Source: Brachycybe producta (lineage: Eukaryota > Arthropoda > Diplopoda > Playtdesmida > Andrognathidae). Taken from it: 64,000 nucleotides of DNA. Each line of letters opens with the position of its first letter. Position 1 is the stretch's first letter. Shown here piece after piece: positions 1-51,836 of this stretch. A program made the position numbers and the translations under genes. The notes under the pieces are model-generated. The model searched no databases and was not told where the DNA came from. It worked only from the letters and a program-made list of their open reading frames with translations. The stretch lies in assembly GCA_036925085.1 (NCBI GenBank), contig JAUPFP010000002.1:3122550-3186549 (forward strand), written 5' to 3'.

Positions 1-684
1 TTGAGGGTGAATCATGTACTGTATGGCAAGCTATTTTAGTTTTTCCACGTTTTACTGGATTTTCAGATATTAATGTATCCAGTAAAACGTGGATAAAAGA
101 GTAAAATGGCTTTCCATATGTACGATCTGCTCTGAATCTGGATGAATCTTTGCAAATCTTAGTGAATCTCGTCCATGATTTTTTTCTTCAATGTCTGACC
201 CCTTGAAATACACCCTCTTTGACTACAAAATGAACTCTTCCTAAACTTGACATCTTCTCTAAATTTCATATACCATAGTCCCACTAGACTAGGCGCCGTT
301 TCTAATGCGACGCCACATATCAGTCAAACACAAAATTTCGGGAGTTGCCAGTCCAGTAAGGTAATAGTCTAAGGTTTAACGTAACACCGATATAAAAAAG
401 TGCAGTGTTCCTCCAATTCTTTATGCATTCTGTTTAGGGATTTAGTTACCCTACAGTGGGCATCCTTTCATCCAGACCCAACTTATATCTCGTCCGGACG
501 AGATAAAAAAATTCCATGTTCTCAATATAGAAACGTGTGCTATCTTGATTTTGTTAGACTTGATACACAAGGTACATACGAAAAGCAGTGCCACATTTAT
601 CTCTTCAATATTGTTAGGTAACGGTTTGAAACGAGCTAGGAAAGGGCGTTTTTAAAATAATTGTTATGTCCAGGATAGGATAGG
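1..684. other. No gene recognised; repeat-derived sequence
   Basis: No coding region is recognised here. The first ~170 bases resemble, by eye, part of the large foldback element at 37859-39431 (a shared stretch about a strand that could be ...CCAGTAAAACGTGGA...). A short piece near 355-380 matches the hairpin at 4655-4704 (AGTAATAGTCTAAGG). The rest is unassigned AT-rich DNA. Confidence 0.4.
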
Positions 685-802
685 TTTGTACTCCAAACTT
701 TGGTAAGATATGCTTTGAAGCTTATAAAAATTAGCTTTCCAAAGCTTAGCTTGTTGCTACAAGCTTGTGGTCTTGCAAGGTTTACAGTGTTTTATAACCT
801 TT
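685..802 (+). repeat. Fragment of a TIR element (copy at 12469-12820)
   Basis: This stretch matches the left part of the element at 12469-12820 in the same order (ACTCCAAACTTTG, CAAAGCTTAGCTTGTT, CTTGCAAGGTTTAC). It is an incomplete, diverged copy with no second terminus. Confidence 0.6.
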
Positions 803-896
803 TGTGCCCTAATATTTCAAATGACTACTAACTACCCTGTACAAATTTAGGTTTTGTGACTTTAACAGGCACTCGTATAGTTCTTTACAATTACAA

Positions 897-1390
897 TTAG
901 TACTCTGTATTACACCATCCCTCAATTGCCTTCAAGTCTAGAGCTAATGTTTCACACTCTTGGATACCATCAACCTCTTTGTAAATTAGAGTATCATCAG
1001 CAAATAGTCTACAGTTGCTGCCAACTGTGCTGCTGAGGTCATTAATAAATATCGGGAACAAAAGAGGGCCCAACACACTACGCTGGGGTACACCAGATTT
1101 AACAGCCAACCACTCTGAGGGAGACCAATTTACAACTACCCTTTGTTCCCTATCATTTTAAAATGAAGTTACCCATTTGGTTACCTGCCCCCAACCCATA
1201 TGCTGCAACTTTTGCCTGAAGTTTTGAATGTGAAACAGTGTCAAATGCCTTACAAAAGTCAAGAAACACCATGTCAACCTGTTTTCCATTGTCTAAACGT
1301 TTCTGGAGGTCATCCACTACCAGGATGAGTTGAGTCTCACAAGAGCGCCCTCTCAGGCGCTCCTTCACTGAGCTTTGGCTAGTGCCTGGC
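897..1390 (-). mobile_element. Non-LTR retrotransposon RT fragment (CR1/Jockey-like)
   Basis: The minus strand encodes two pieces of a reverse transcriptase palm in consistent order but different frames. Upstream (near 1390-1200) are QLILVVDDLQKRLDNGKQ and VFLDFCKAFDTVSH, the conserved block before the first catalytic Asp region. Downstream (1109-897) are SGVPQRSVLGPLLFPIFIND, normally GVPQGSVLGPLLF, and LFADDTLIYK with the FADD catalytic box. Both halves are intact enough to recognise, but the frame break and missing N- and C-terminal parts show a dead, 5'-truncated copy. It lies directly upstream of the RPS15 exons, on the opposite strand. Confidence 0.85.
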
Positions 1391-1520
1391 TTGTAGTGTA
1401 ATTTCCCAGCCGTGCAATTTATAAAGATAATATGGCGGCTGTCAATCTTTAATTTCTTCCGTTCCGTCCTGCAGTAAAGTTTCGAAGGCGTCTTACATAT
1501 ATATGCCATTTGTTTTGTAG

Positions 1521-2018
<498 letters not shown>

Positions 2019-2034
2019 CTGGTAAATGTCATAA

Positions 2035-2040
2035 AATAAA
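2035..2040 (+). promoter_or_regulatory. RPS15 polyadenylation signal
   Basis: AATAAA lies 17 bases after the RPS15 stop codon, in the expected place for a short ribosomal-protein 3' UTR. Confidence 0.7.
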
Positions 2041-2059
2041 TTTCAATGAGAAGTATTTT

Positions 2060-2970
2060 TTGGATTTTTTTTCGTAAGTAGTTTATGAATAACATTACGT
2101 TGACACGACATTGTTTCACTCTGTTGCCAAAAGACATAGACCTGTATTATTTAGACATTAGATACAGGGTATGTTATATTTAGTTATGAATACGTGGCAC
2201 GCCAAAAAGAAAATATTAAATTTTCTTGGCGTAACCCTTACCCCCCCCCTTTCACCACTTACGCGTACTGCATTTTGGAGACCACTGGAAAAGCCAACAA
2301 AAGGATAACGACCCAACTGAGAAAATGAAGACTTTGGTTTGCCGGTCGTCTATGCGGTTGCATCGTCGTTGCCTCTTGTGAATGTTTAATTGGAATTACA
2401 ACAAATTGCAAAGGTATTTTAATTATGTTTTCTTAATTATGAGATATTTTTTTTATATTTTATGAGAAGTATTTTTTTTAAAAAAACGGTTTTTTCACAC
2501 AATAATAAGAAATAGCATTGCAAGCCCCCCCCCCCCCCCCCCGCGGGTATGCTGACCCACATCTTAAGACGAAATGCAATTAGCGAGAATGTTTTTTCAT
2601 GTTTTTAAAAACATTTTACTAGTATGATGCGTTTATGTTCCTGCAGTATCATGAGTGCGAACATTTTTCATTACGATCTGTAATTTTGATTGCACGTATA
2701 ACTTCTGTTGTCGCGTTGGAAGCGAATTCATTAAGTTGGGATGCTGATTTAAGCTTGAAGGGGATTTCTTCAAAGGTACGTGTACCTCGAAAAGCACTTG
2801 GGGACGAGTTTGTAAGTCGTGTTTCACAGGAACTGACTTTTCGAGTTGTCTTCCAGTGATAGGTAAGTGACCTGCAAAAAGTTGTAATGGACCACAGGAA
2901 TGGAATTAACTTTGAAACATTGTCATTGTTGCATCATGGAAAGCAGTTGTCGATAACGAAGGAGAAGTAC
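2060..2970. other. No gene recognised; spacer downstream of RPS15
   Basis: AT-rich DNA with a poly-C run at about 2525-2542. An open stretch at 2635-2859 follows a possible acceptor (CCTGCAG) but shows no known motif, so I do not call it a gene. Confidence 0.4.
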
Positions 2971-2979
2971 GGATTTGAA

Positions 2980-3058
2980 TAAAAAATGATTCTTTAATGG
3001 TTCATTAAAGAATAATATTATAGTTCAGGGACTGACCGTCCTGGAACTATAATATTTT
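2980..3058. repeat. Two adjacent hairpins
   Basis: ATTCTTTAATGG pairs with a close reverse complement ending ATTAAAGAAT. Directly after, ATTATAGTTCAGGGA pairs imperfectly with TCCTGGAACTATAAT around a short loop. There is no coding sequence. Probably the core of a small foldback element. Confidence 0.55.
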
Positions 3059-3439
3059 TCACGTCGATCGTGTTCTACTGGTCGATCGAGGCATCATTTT
3101 TGGTCGACCGTTAACGTTTCGTTAATTGGTAAAAGTATTTGTTCTAAAGTGATTTCCAATTCATAGTTATTTAAAGTGTATTTACCTCAAACACGTGCCA
3201 TAAAATCCATGTTTTACCTACAGGGAATCAATGACATGGGTAAGGCTGTGACTGACAAATTTTGGAGGAAAAAATTTGTAGTTTTAAAGTAGATTGCTAA
3301 TAGTCGGGAAAACAAAGTAGATCTCTGTCCGAATGTAGTTGGCCACCCCTGTTATCCATATGTTTAAATATAGATTTAAGAAAAAAAGGCAACTACTAAG
3401 AAAATGAATTTAATTTTGAACCTTCTGTGCCCATTGAAC

Positions 3440-3715
3440 TTTCAAAGTAATTACTTTGAAAAATCTCCACAAAGAGCGCTAGCATCGGTTTTCTATTGAG
3501 GCCATAAACCTGATGTTAATGAAGAAACGTTAATTTTTAAAAATATGCAGTTGCTGCAATATGTTTATTTTTTATGGTTAAAGTTGTCCAATTTTGATGG
3601 TTCTGAAGTTCAATTTGCATTTTAAATATATTCATCTAGTGATATAATGACAAAAAATTGTTAAGTGCGGTTCTATTTTTAAAAACTTTCAAAATTGCAA
3701 ATTTTTAACTCTTAC
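3440..3715. repeat. Half-copy of TTAA-type foldback family B
   Basis: Contains the family's ordered landmarks seen complete at 31218-32010: CAAAGAGCGCTAGCATCG, a GAGGCCATAAACC variant, AAAGTTGTCCAAT, AAGTGCGGTTCTATTTTTAA and TTTTTAACTCTTA. Only one arm is present. Confidence 0.65.
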
Positions 3716-3740
3716 GTGAATCATTTGGTACATAAAATGT

Positions 3741-4349
3741 TGTGACGAAACGGGATTTTAAATTTGGCGCTCAGAAGAGTGTCACATGAAAGAGCGGAGA
3801 GTAACCGCCGTATCCGTGATGTTGTTCAAGGAAAATAAGAGTATCAGAGGCTAAATGTGGAATAAACAGAAAGAGTTTATTCCACAAACAAACAAATAAA
3901 TAAATTAGTTTGTCTCTTGAAGCTAGATGAAATAATACGACGAATTATATTTATAATACACTTGAGAAAAGATTAAATAGAATAAGTGTGGCCCTTCGTA
4001 TATTTCCGGCTCCCAAAAATATATCGAGAATGCAAATCGCTTATAGAGAGCGTCTGCTTTGAGAGAATATACTTGAGAGAAGAACCGCGAAATTCAAATG
4101 TCGCTCCTTTTATACTCTTGGCTCTGGCCACGCCCCCTTCTACGGGGACGCTTCCAAGGCCGAATGTTCGAGAACATTCGAATTTCCCGGAAGTGACGCA
4201 GTACTTCCTCTCACGCGGACGCAGAAGAGAGAAAAGAGAAAGAAAGAGAGATGAGCAAAGCCGCTCATCTACAACGAGTACAGGGTGTTTACAAACATTG
4301 AAACAAATATTCCCCGACGGCAAAAACACGAAATGACTGGTTCGTCACA
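3741..4349. mobile_element. Solo LTR (609 bp) with 4-bp target duplication
   Basis: The segment starts TGTGACGAAACGG and ends GGTTCGTCACA, the TG...CA ends of an LTR with a short terminal inverted repeat. It is flanked on both sides by ATGT (3737-3740 and 4350-4353). A TATA-like TTTTATACTC lies near 4108 in one direction. No internal domain is present, so this is a solo LTR left by LTR-LTR recombination. Its sequence does not match the other LTR families here. Open frames across it on both strands are chance. Confidence 0.85.
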
Positions 4350-4654
4350 ATGTATAAATTAATTTATAAGTATCAATCGTCGGTTATACACTTGTAAAAG
4401 TATTCGAACATTTTTACCTAAAAAAATGTGTGCAGAACAGTGTATAGTGTGACATTTTATCATATATCTAACCTTGTGACCTTCTAGACAAGAGGAGGTG
4501 TGGTAAATATGTTGCTGAGTGCATCGTATGTAGCTTTGTAAATTACATAAGAATGATGCTGATCCGGTGAAAGCGCTCTAGTAGTTGTGATCATTTAAGA
4601 AAAATAGAACATCTTCTAAATTAATGCAACTTAATAATTTAACTTTCACGTCGT

Positions 4655-4704
4655 TATACCTTAGACTATTACTTTACATATTAAAGTAATAGTCTAAGGT
4701 TATA
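4655..4704. repeat. Perfect 17-18 bp stem hairpin
   Basis: CCTTAGACTATTACTTTA is followed after CATAT by TAAAGTAATAGTCTAAGG, a near-perfect stem with a 5-base loop. One arm also occurs near 355-380, so it is a dispersed repeat rather than a local terminator. Confidence 0.7.
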
Positions 4705-5199
4705 CACATGCAATGTGTGGGCTTTTTTTCAAAAAGCTTAAGTCGAAAAGTATTTAAATGCTCTAAATATGCCTCAGGAGCACTCAACTGGCCCCAAAAA
4801 GCTTGGAAAAGCACACAGATTCAAAAATTTTTAAAATTAGAAAAAATGGGCCATAAACCAAGTACATGTAGTGGCGCAACAATAAGAATTGGGGAAAGTT
4901 AATCTCAGGGTGCCAACAAACGGGCGTCAAAAGTTTAGAAATCAAAATTATGAAAAATTATAAATTTTGAAATTCGACTCCCCCCCCCCGGGACTATTGA
5001 CCTTATTGCGTATCGTTTAATTTAATAGTTTTCATTTATTGTATAAATTATTTACACTAGTAAACCCGTCTTGCAATTTGCAAAATCTACATAAAGTTAT
5101 ACACTGCTATAAGCAATACCATACATATATATAAGAAACAAAATGAATAGACAATTGTCAATTCCACAAATCCCAAATCCCACTGCCTCAGGAAGAGAG

Positions 5200-5770
5200 T
5201 TTCATTGTCTTATAACTCTAGGGGAAAAAAGACCAATAATATGAATCTGTCCTAGCAAAAATCTCCCTAATTTTCCTCGCGTGGTCAGCTCTGCCCATGT
5301 ATAGTGTTTTATGAATATCACGGGATTGTGGTTTAGGACAATCACCACGTGTAATTTTTCCAACCAGTTTCAAACTTAAATCAGCCCTGTGATGTGCCAA
5401 ACTATGCCATTGTAGCACTGACAGCATCTCGGTGACACTGTGTGTAAATTTGTGCCTGCCACAAACATAGCTGCCCTATGCCGAACTATTTCAACTGAGT
5501 GAGTGTGGCAGTGAGGATTCCATACTCAAGATGAGGCCGAACAAATGCTTGATAGGTAAATGGCACGGTAGGTAATTGGGCACGTGCCCAATCTCCTTTG
5601 ATTAAAACGAAACATTTGTAGAGCTTTCCCAGTAACACCATCAATGTGTTTTTTCCAAGAAAGGTCATCTGTCACTGTAACCCCCAAGTATTTCTAACAC
5701 TTGACACTCCGAAGAATACTGTACTTTATACTATAATTGGACCCAATTGGATTTCTATTCCGAGTTAGCC
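5200..5770 (-). mobile_element. Non-LTR retrotransposon 3' fragment (CR1/Jockey-like)
   Basis: The minus strand encodes, in order, YQAFVRPHLEYGILTA (normally ...VRPHLEYA..., the conserved RT thumb region) at 5668-5486 and then LQWHSLAHHRADLSLKLVGK followed by HARKIREIFARTDSYYWSFF (5427-5218), the typical tail of such elements (WNSLP precedes their end). Several frame breaks show it is degraded. A similar tail is seen at 59705-59922. Confidence 0.8.
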
Positions 5771-6383
5771 TACTATCACTACAATTCCTCTCATTTAACT
5801 GAAGTTGCCATGTAGTCTCCGGGCAGAAAATTCATAGTTATATGGTGCTGTTCATTGGTGGTCTGTGTGAAGCAAGCTGCGTCAACCACTGTGGCACCAC
5901 AAAACGGTTTGTGTGAAGCTGGCCTAACGGTTTTCTGCTTATCATTTGAAGTCAACGACGCTCTCTGATGTTCGAAAATGATTTTGTAGTTGGTGAATTT
6001 GCTCCATTAGCTTGATTACACTTTAGTTTTCATGGTGAAATGTGTTTTCGAACTGGAGTGGCAGCAAATGACTTTCAGATGTCTTCCATTGAATTAATCT
6101 TACCTTTATAAAAGTTTCGCATATTAGTGAACTTTTCGAGTTAATTTTTAGAGATAAACCACACAAACAGAGCAAGTTTTATATTTTCAGTTGCTGTCCA
6201 AAATTGTAACAGCTAGGTTTTTAAATAGATTGCTTTGCTTTATATCAGAAAAAATCACCCTTCATTTAATTAATATTGGCAATAATATCAATCATTTTTT
6301 TCTGGTAAAGTGCCAAAAATATATATTTTTTTCGCATGTCTAAATACATGTATAATTGAGAACTTAGTTTTTATGTACACTAT
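5771..6383. other. Transporter 3' flank; no gene recognised
   Basis: AT-rich sequence downstream of the transporter's stop codon. On the minus strand ATTAAA occurs at 6270-6265, about 115 bases past the stop, and is a possible variant polyadenylation signal. Confidence 0.4.
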
Positions 6384-47247
<40,864 letters not shown>

Positions 47248-47271
47248 CTATAAATAACAAATTTGTTGTTG

Positions 47272-47275
<4 letters not shown>

Positions 47276-47345
<70 letters not shown>
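47276..47345. repeat. (TA)n microsatellite
   Basis: About 70 bases of TA dinucleotide, with further TA-rich sequence to 47383. The LTR element is inserted at its edge. Confidence 0.95.
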
Positions 47346-47349
<4 letters not shown>

Positions 47350-47564
47350 TACTATATATATATATACTAGTATATATATATACTGTAACACCCTGTAAAT
47401 CGTGATCCCGCCAAAACCATAGCCTGGGGGGTAAACAACTCTCAACCGTCCCTCCCTCTTCTCTGACTCACCTTTCTGACTCATGCCCAAGCGGCGGATT
47501 GATACATAAAGGACCATGGTCACTTGGACCTGGTTACACCTCGCAGGTGTACACAGGTCCAAGG

Positions 47565-47571
47565 TATAAAA
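47565..47571 (+). promoter_or_regulatory. LTR TATA box
   Basis: TATAAAA within GGTATAAAAGGACC, about 135 bases before the AATAAA signal, in the expected U3/R arrangement. Confidence 0.7.
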
Positions 47572-47703
47572 GGACCATGTTCCTCTTTGTTCCTAAGTTC
47601 TTTCCTTTGCCTGTTTTTGAGATACATTCCAAATCATGGGCCTGAGGATTCACCGTTAGTATATTACTATTCACCCTTGTATCTGTACTTCTTACAAGGA
47701 ATG

Positions 47704-47709
47704 AATAAA
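47704..47709 (+). promoter_or_regulatory. LTR polyadenylation signal
   Basis: AATAAA in the LTR, downstream of the TATA box. The same signal is present in the 3' LTR. Confidence 0.65.
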
Positions 47710-48071
47710 AGTGTTGTAACAAGAAGTAGCGTTGTCTTTATGTCTCTGTAAATAACTTCTCTTCAGAGGCCGGAGGTTTCATAGGGCAGGAGCTATACGA
47801 TTCTCAGCAGCTACAACATCTTCTCTGGTCGGAATACCGATGGAGAAGATGTATATCAGCATCAACCGGAAGAGAGAGAGATGGCCGCCACTCTCCTGCA
47901 TCGATTTCACCCCCATGCAGAAGAGTGACTACAATCTATCTCCATCCAGCTCTCTCTACAGCTCGGATCTTCTCTGTGCAGGTGTCATACTGCTCAGAGA
48001 AGAAACGAAAAGTAGAAAATGTCATCTAAAGGTTGGTAATAAAATATTGGTTGATGTCAAAAGCTCACATT

Positions 48072-48090
48072 TGGTGGAGGTGCGGGGTAT
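48072..48090 (+). other. Primer binding site, tRNA-Ala type
   Basis: TGGTGGAGGTGCGGGGTAT starts two bases after the LTR. It is the complement of a tRNA 3' end reading CCCCGCACCTCCACCA, as in metazoan tRNA-Ala. Confidence 0.7.
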
Positions 48091-48183
48091 AGCTCCATCT
48101 GCCTTCTCCGACCTGTAAACAGAAGCCGTCCTTTGTCCTAAGTCTCGTGATTGTGCCTCACGAGGCTTCGTCCGTCCTTTCTA

Positions 48184-48540
48184 TGTTGGAACCACGTATG
48201 GAGACCCTCGATAGCGTCAAAGTCAACCGCGTGGCGCCTGTCTGTAAAACCGCGTATGGAGACCCTCGATCACGTCAAAGTCAACCGCGCGGCGTCCTTT
48301 GTGTTGGAACCACGTGTGGAGACCCTCGATAGCGTCAAAGTCAACCACGTGGCGCCGTTTGTAAAACCGCGTATGGAGGCCCTCGATCACGTCAAAGCCA
48401 ACCGCGCGGCGTCCTTTGTGTTGGAACCACGTATGGAGGCCCTCGATAGCGTCAAAGCCAACCGCGTGGCGCCTTTTTATGTTGGGACCATGTATGGAGG
48501 CCCTCGATCACGTCAAAGCCAACCGCATGGTACCGTTTTT
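48184..48540 (+). repeat. Tandem repeat in the leader (~6 units of ~58 bp)
   Basis: Units contain CGTATGGAGACCCTCGAT, AGCGTCAAAGTCAACCGCG or CACGTCAAAGCCAACCGCG, and alternate between two variants (GTTGGAACCACG and GTAAAACCGCG). Confidence 0.85.
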
Positions 48541-50522
48541 GTGGAATCGCGAAAGAGACTTGTGGCTACACACACCACGTGTCGACCGCGCGATTCTGTG
48601 TCCTGTCCTTAGAGACACATGTTAAAGGAACTGCTGCATCGACATCCATCAAGCACGTGGGCAACACCTTGGTAGTAGTTCTTTGACACATGTGTTTCCG
48701 TCCGTGTTTTTGTATTTTATGTTTCCATTATCATCACCCACTTTCACCTTTGTTCTTCTTTAAATTTCAAAGTGAAACCCACACCACGTGGGCAACACTT
48801 TAAACAAATTCTTCTTACTCTCCGAGAGGAGTTTGCAGTCTCATGAAGAGATGAGCAAACAAATCTCATCTACTAAGCTATTCACCTATTAATAGGCTTT
48901 TAAAGGACGTGTGTGTCTTTTAAAATGTCCTATTATCTTCACTCTTCATCTTTAATTTTCAAGCAAGATTCTTCCTAACTCTATTTCATTGTTAGGGGGC
49001 TTACAAGCTTAAAACACACTTTTTCTAGCCACGTGGGACTTTCTTGTCCCCCCTTTTCTTTGTTCTTTGTTTTTACACTTGTGTTTCCCTTGGGACCCTC
49101 TAAGTCCCAAGTCATGTTCTTCAATTTCTTCATCATCATCACCTCAATGCATCATCACATGAACTTTCTCCATTGGACAGCACTGAAGCCCGGCCGCCAT
49201 CTTGGATCGACCGGACACTCTTCAAAAAGCGCCAACGGAGCGGTTTTTCGCTCCATGTGACTCATTGTTGTACCTTCTCTCATCTTTTTGTGTTCTCTTC
49301 TCTTCTCTTCTCTTCCAGAGGGTTGCACTCACGCGCCCCCTGGCGGAGTTCCTCTTGTTAGAGAAAACTTCTCTTTTTCTTTGAATTTTCTCTCTGTTGT
49401 GTCTTTCTCCTGGCCACCATAAAAACGTGCCCCGGAGGAACTTTTCAATCATCAATTTTTGGACATTGCAATAAACTGAACCGGAAGTGGCCACCACAGC
49501 GCCACCTACGGACTTCTTCATTCTACTCAACATAGTCCCTCACTGGGCACTGACTCTGTCTTTTTCATCCAGAGCCATCCAGCAGTGAGGACTCAAAATT
49601 TCTACAGTCTGAACATTTCTTCTGGTTCACCAAGCATTTAGCTTGTTGAACACACTTCAATTTCTACACTGTTTTACTTTTTTAATAAAACTAAATTAAA
49701 ACTTTTGATGTGCGGGCACCGCACCTAAGTTTTAAACTTTCCAAGTAAAACAGCTTTCTTCTCTTGCTTTCAGGAAAGTTCAGCCATCTTGAACTTCTCC
49801 TTTGTTTGTGCATTTAAAAAGTTCAGCCATCTTGAACTTTTTGTTCTTTGTGTGTTCTTTACACACACACTCTTCATTCTTGTTTCCAAGTAAAACTAAA
49901 AGTGCGGGCACCGCGCTCTAGCTTTACTCTTCGTATTGCTTGCCTCTTCGTCAGGCAACTGCAATACACTTTCATTTCTAATTCACTTTCCGCAGTGCAA
50001 TTTCGATTGGGTGGTGCACCACGCTCGGGATTGTATTGTACATCTGCTGTTTCTCTATTGAGGCTTTTTGGAATTCTCGCAACCTCCACGTGGTCGCCAA
50101 ATACCACGTGTCGAGAGATTCTTCTAAAATCTGACACTCAATAGAGAACTCACGACGCTACACCAGTTGGGAACCAAAACTCGTCACACGCCCAACTGAG
50201 GACACGATCAATACGATACAACCATCACCACACTAACGGAGTGAACGGCCACTTCGTTATACACGTCACAAGCTTAGGTAATCTATCGTTACTCAGTGTA
50301 TAAGAGTACGATAGTGTCGGTTGCCGACAAGCACTAAATTACCAACGCACAGTGACATCGCCGACCTACAACTTCACGAACTGAACGAGTCCCATCATAC
50401 TGGAACCCGAAAGTATAGCTCAGAGTGTACTGGAGAACCCTCGGAGCTGCACACAACGACTTGGACTTCGCCAGACTCGTTCATCACCGCACATTCACAT
50501 TACACAAGCCACATCATTAATC
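48541..50522 (+). other. Long untranslated leader of the LTR element
   Basis: About 2 kb without a recognisable protein. Repeated CACGTGGGCAACAC, GTTCAGCCATCTTGAACTT and GTGCGGGCACCGC motifs occur. The length is unusual for a gypsy-type leader and may hold packaging or translation signals (inference). Confidence 0.5.
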
Positions 50523-51836
50523 ATGGCTACCTCACACGACAATACGGGGTCCCTGTCTGATCACCAGGGTTCACACGAAGATCTGTTGGAAGTACCCGTG
50601 ACTACTGATGTGACACCACCGCCGCGGCCGACTGGGGCCGAGTTTGACCACCTGTCACAACAAGTGGCTGCACTCTCGACTCGTATGTCTCAGCTCATAG
50701 ACGACCGATTCACACCGAATCGGCCGACTACACCACGGCGGACAACACGCACACACCGACTTCGTGACGATGACTCGGACGCCTCTTCAGTTCCCTATGT
50801 TGGCTACAGAGAGCGTCACGATCGTTACGAAAGACATTACACACCGCACACACGTCATCTACCGCGTAACCCTGACTGGCAACAACAAGGGCAGTCAGAT
50901 GATCCGCGTCACAGAGATGAGCGTGCGGAAATACCGATTATGACACGTGCTGATTCTCCTCACTCGCTTGTCCGGGTTGCACGTAGCGGTCGCCGCTCGG
51001 CACCCCCGGAACAACAGCCTCACCAAGGAGCGACACAAGGCACTTCAGTTTACGCGCCACGTTTTCCACCGCAAGGGGTAGGTCTGATGCCGGCTGGAAT
51101 GCCAAACGTCCAGGATGGCATCTATCGACCAATCCCCAGAGAACCCTCCGTGGAAGAGTTCAATAAGAAATACAGCGGTCGCCACCCTGCCGACTCAATC
51201 CAAAAATTCAACGGATTGACAGGTTTCCGTCCCTTCCTGGAAGAATTCGAGGAAGTGGCACACCTGTACGGTTGGAAAGACCACCACAAGGAGGAATACA
51301 TCACGGGGTGTTTCACTGGGGCCGCCCGCACGTGGCTGAGTAAGCTGAGGTATGAGCTTCAGGACATTCCTTGGCCAGCACTGAGAGTACAGATGGTAGA
51401 TACGTTCGGGAAGCCGAACGAACTGGCCATCTTGGAGAAAAAGTATACAGAGATGCTCCAGAAGGAAGGTGAGAGTACACAAGCTTTTATCTGGGAGTTT
51501 ATGATACTCGGCGACCGAGTTTACCCGCAACTTGACGATCAGCTGCGTATAAGCCAGTTGCGCCGCGCTCTACATCCCACCATACAGAACGCCGCGCACC
51601 ACGCATCTACGACGTCGTTCAAGGACTTCGCAAACGCCGTCCTCAATATGGAGGTGGTCTTGCTGTCCTTGGATAAATGGCCGACGGAACCAAAACCCGC
51701 AGCTGATTCAAAGTCGGGTAAAGGAGCATCGAAGACCGACCAGGAGCCGGCGGCAGCCGCCAGCCCTAAAGACAAAACACACCGGTCTAGGCACGATAAA
51801 AAGCCTAGTCAGACTGCTGCCACCAATTCATACTGA
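50523..51836 (+). CDS. gag: Gag (capsid region), Ty3/gypsy-like
   Basis: 437 codons from ATG in good context. Residues ~1-215 are polar and Arg/Pro-rich. From ~residue 220 comes a Retrotrans_gag-type capsid: GFRPFLEEFEEVAHLYGW, GCFTGAARTWLSKL (the W and L of the GxAxxW motif), ALRVQMVDTFGKPNE, LQKEGESTQAFIWEF and LRRALHP. It ends in a basic tail (KTHRSRHDKKPSQ) at UGA 51834-51836. The same frame stays open after the UGA and encodes the zinc knuckle. The product would form particles around the element RNA. Base composition is more GC-rich than the surroundings. Confidence 0.88.
   Translation: MATSHDNTGSLSDHQGSHEDLLEVPVTTDVTPPPRPTGAEFDHLSQQVAALSTRMSQLIDDRFTPNRPTTPRRTTRTHRLRDDDSDASSVPYVGYRERHDRYERHYTPHTRHLPRNPDWQQQGQSDDPRHRDERAEIPIMTRADSPHSLVRVARSGRRSAPPEQQPHQGATQGTSVYAPRFPPQGVGLMPAGMPNVQDGIYRPIPREPSVEEFNKKYSGRHPADSIQKFNGLTGFRPFLEEFEEVAHLYGWKDHHKEEYITGCFTGAARTWLSKLRYELQDIPWPALRVQMVDTFGKPNELAILEKKYTEMLQKEGESTQAFIWEFMILGDRVYPQLDDQLRISQLRRALHPTIQNAAHHASTTSFKDFANAVLNMEVVLLSLDKWPTEPKPAADSKSGKGASKTDQEPAAAASPKDKTHRSRHDKKPSQTAATNSY

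Larger units (their letters stand above)
47384..48069 (+). repeat. 5' LTR
   Basis: TGTAACACCC...AAGCTCACA. TATA box TATAAAA at 47565-47571 and AATAAA at 47704-47709. Differs from the 3' LTR at 48019 (A against G at 57625); no other change was noticed. Confidence 0.93.

Noticed and set aside
1484..1508. [12 protein letters not shown] peptide just before the RPS15 exon, resembling the S15 N-terminus
   Set aside because: The match is short, the expected RGVDLDQLLDM is missing, and the reading continues through a likely acceptor site; treated as chance or unresolved.
2635..2859. 74-codon plus-strand frame after a CCTGCAG acceptor-like site
   Set aside because: No donor, homologue or neighbour exon; a minus-strand frame overlaps equally well.
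3973..4336. Overlapping ~117-codon open frames on both strands
   Set aside because: They lie entirely inside the solo LTR and mirror each other; no known domain.
47840..48118. 92-codon plus-strand frame, repeated at 57446
   Set aside because: It lies in the LTR and is duplicated only because both LTRs are present; no domain.
48184..48540. Regularly spaced direct repeats that could suggest a CRISPR array
   Set aside because: The units are contiguous variants without unique spacers, in a eukaryotic LTR element leader.
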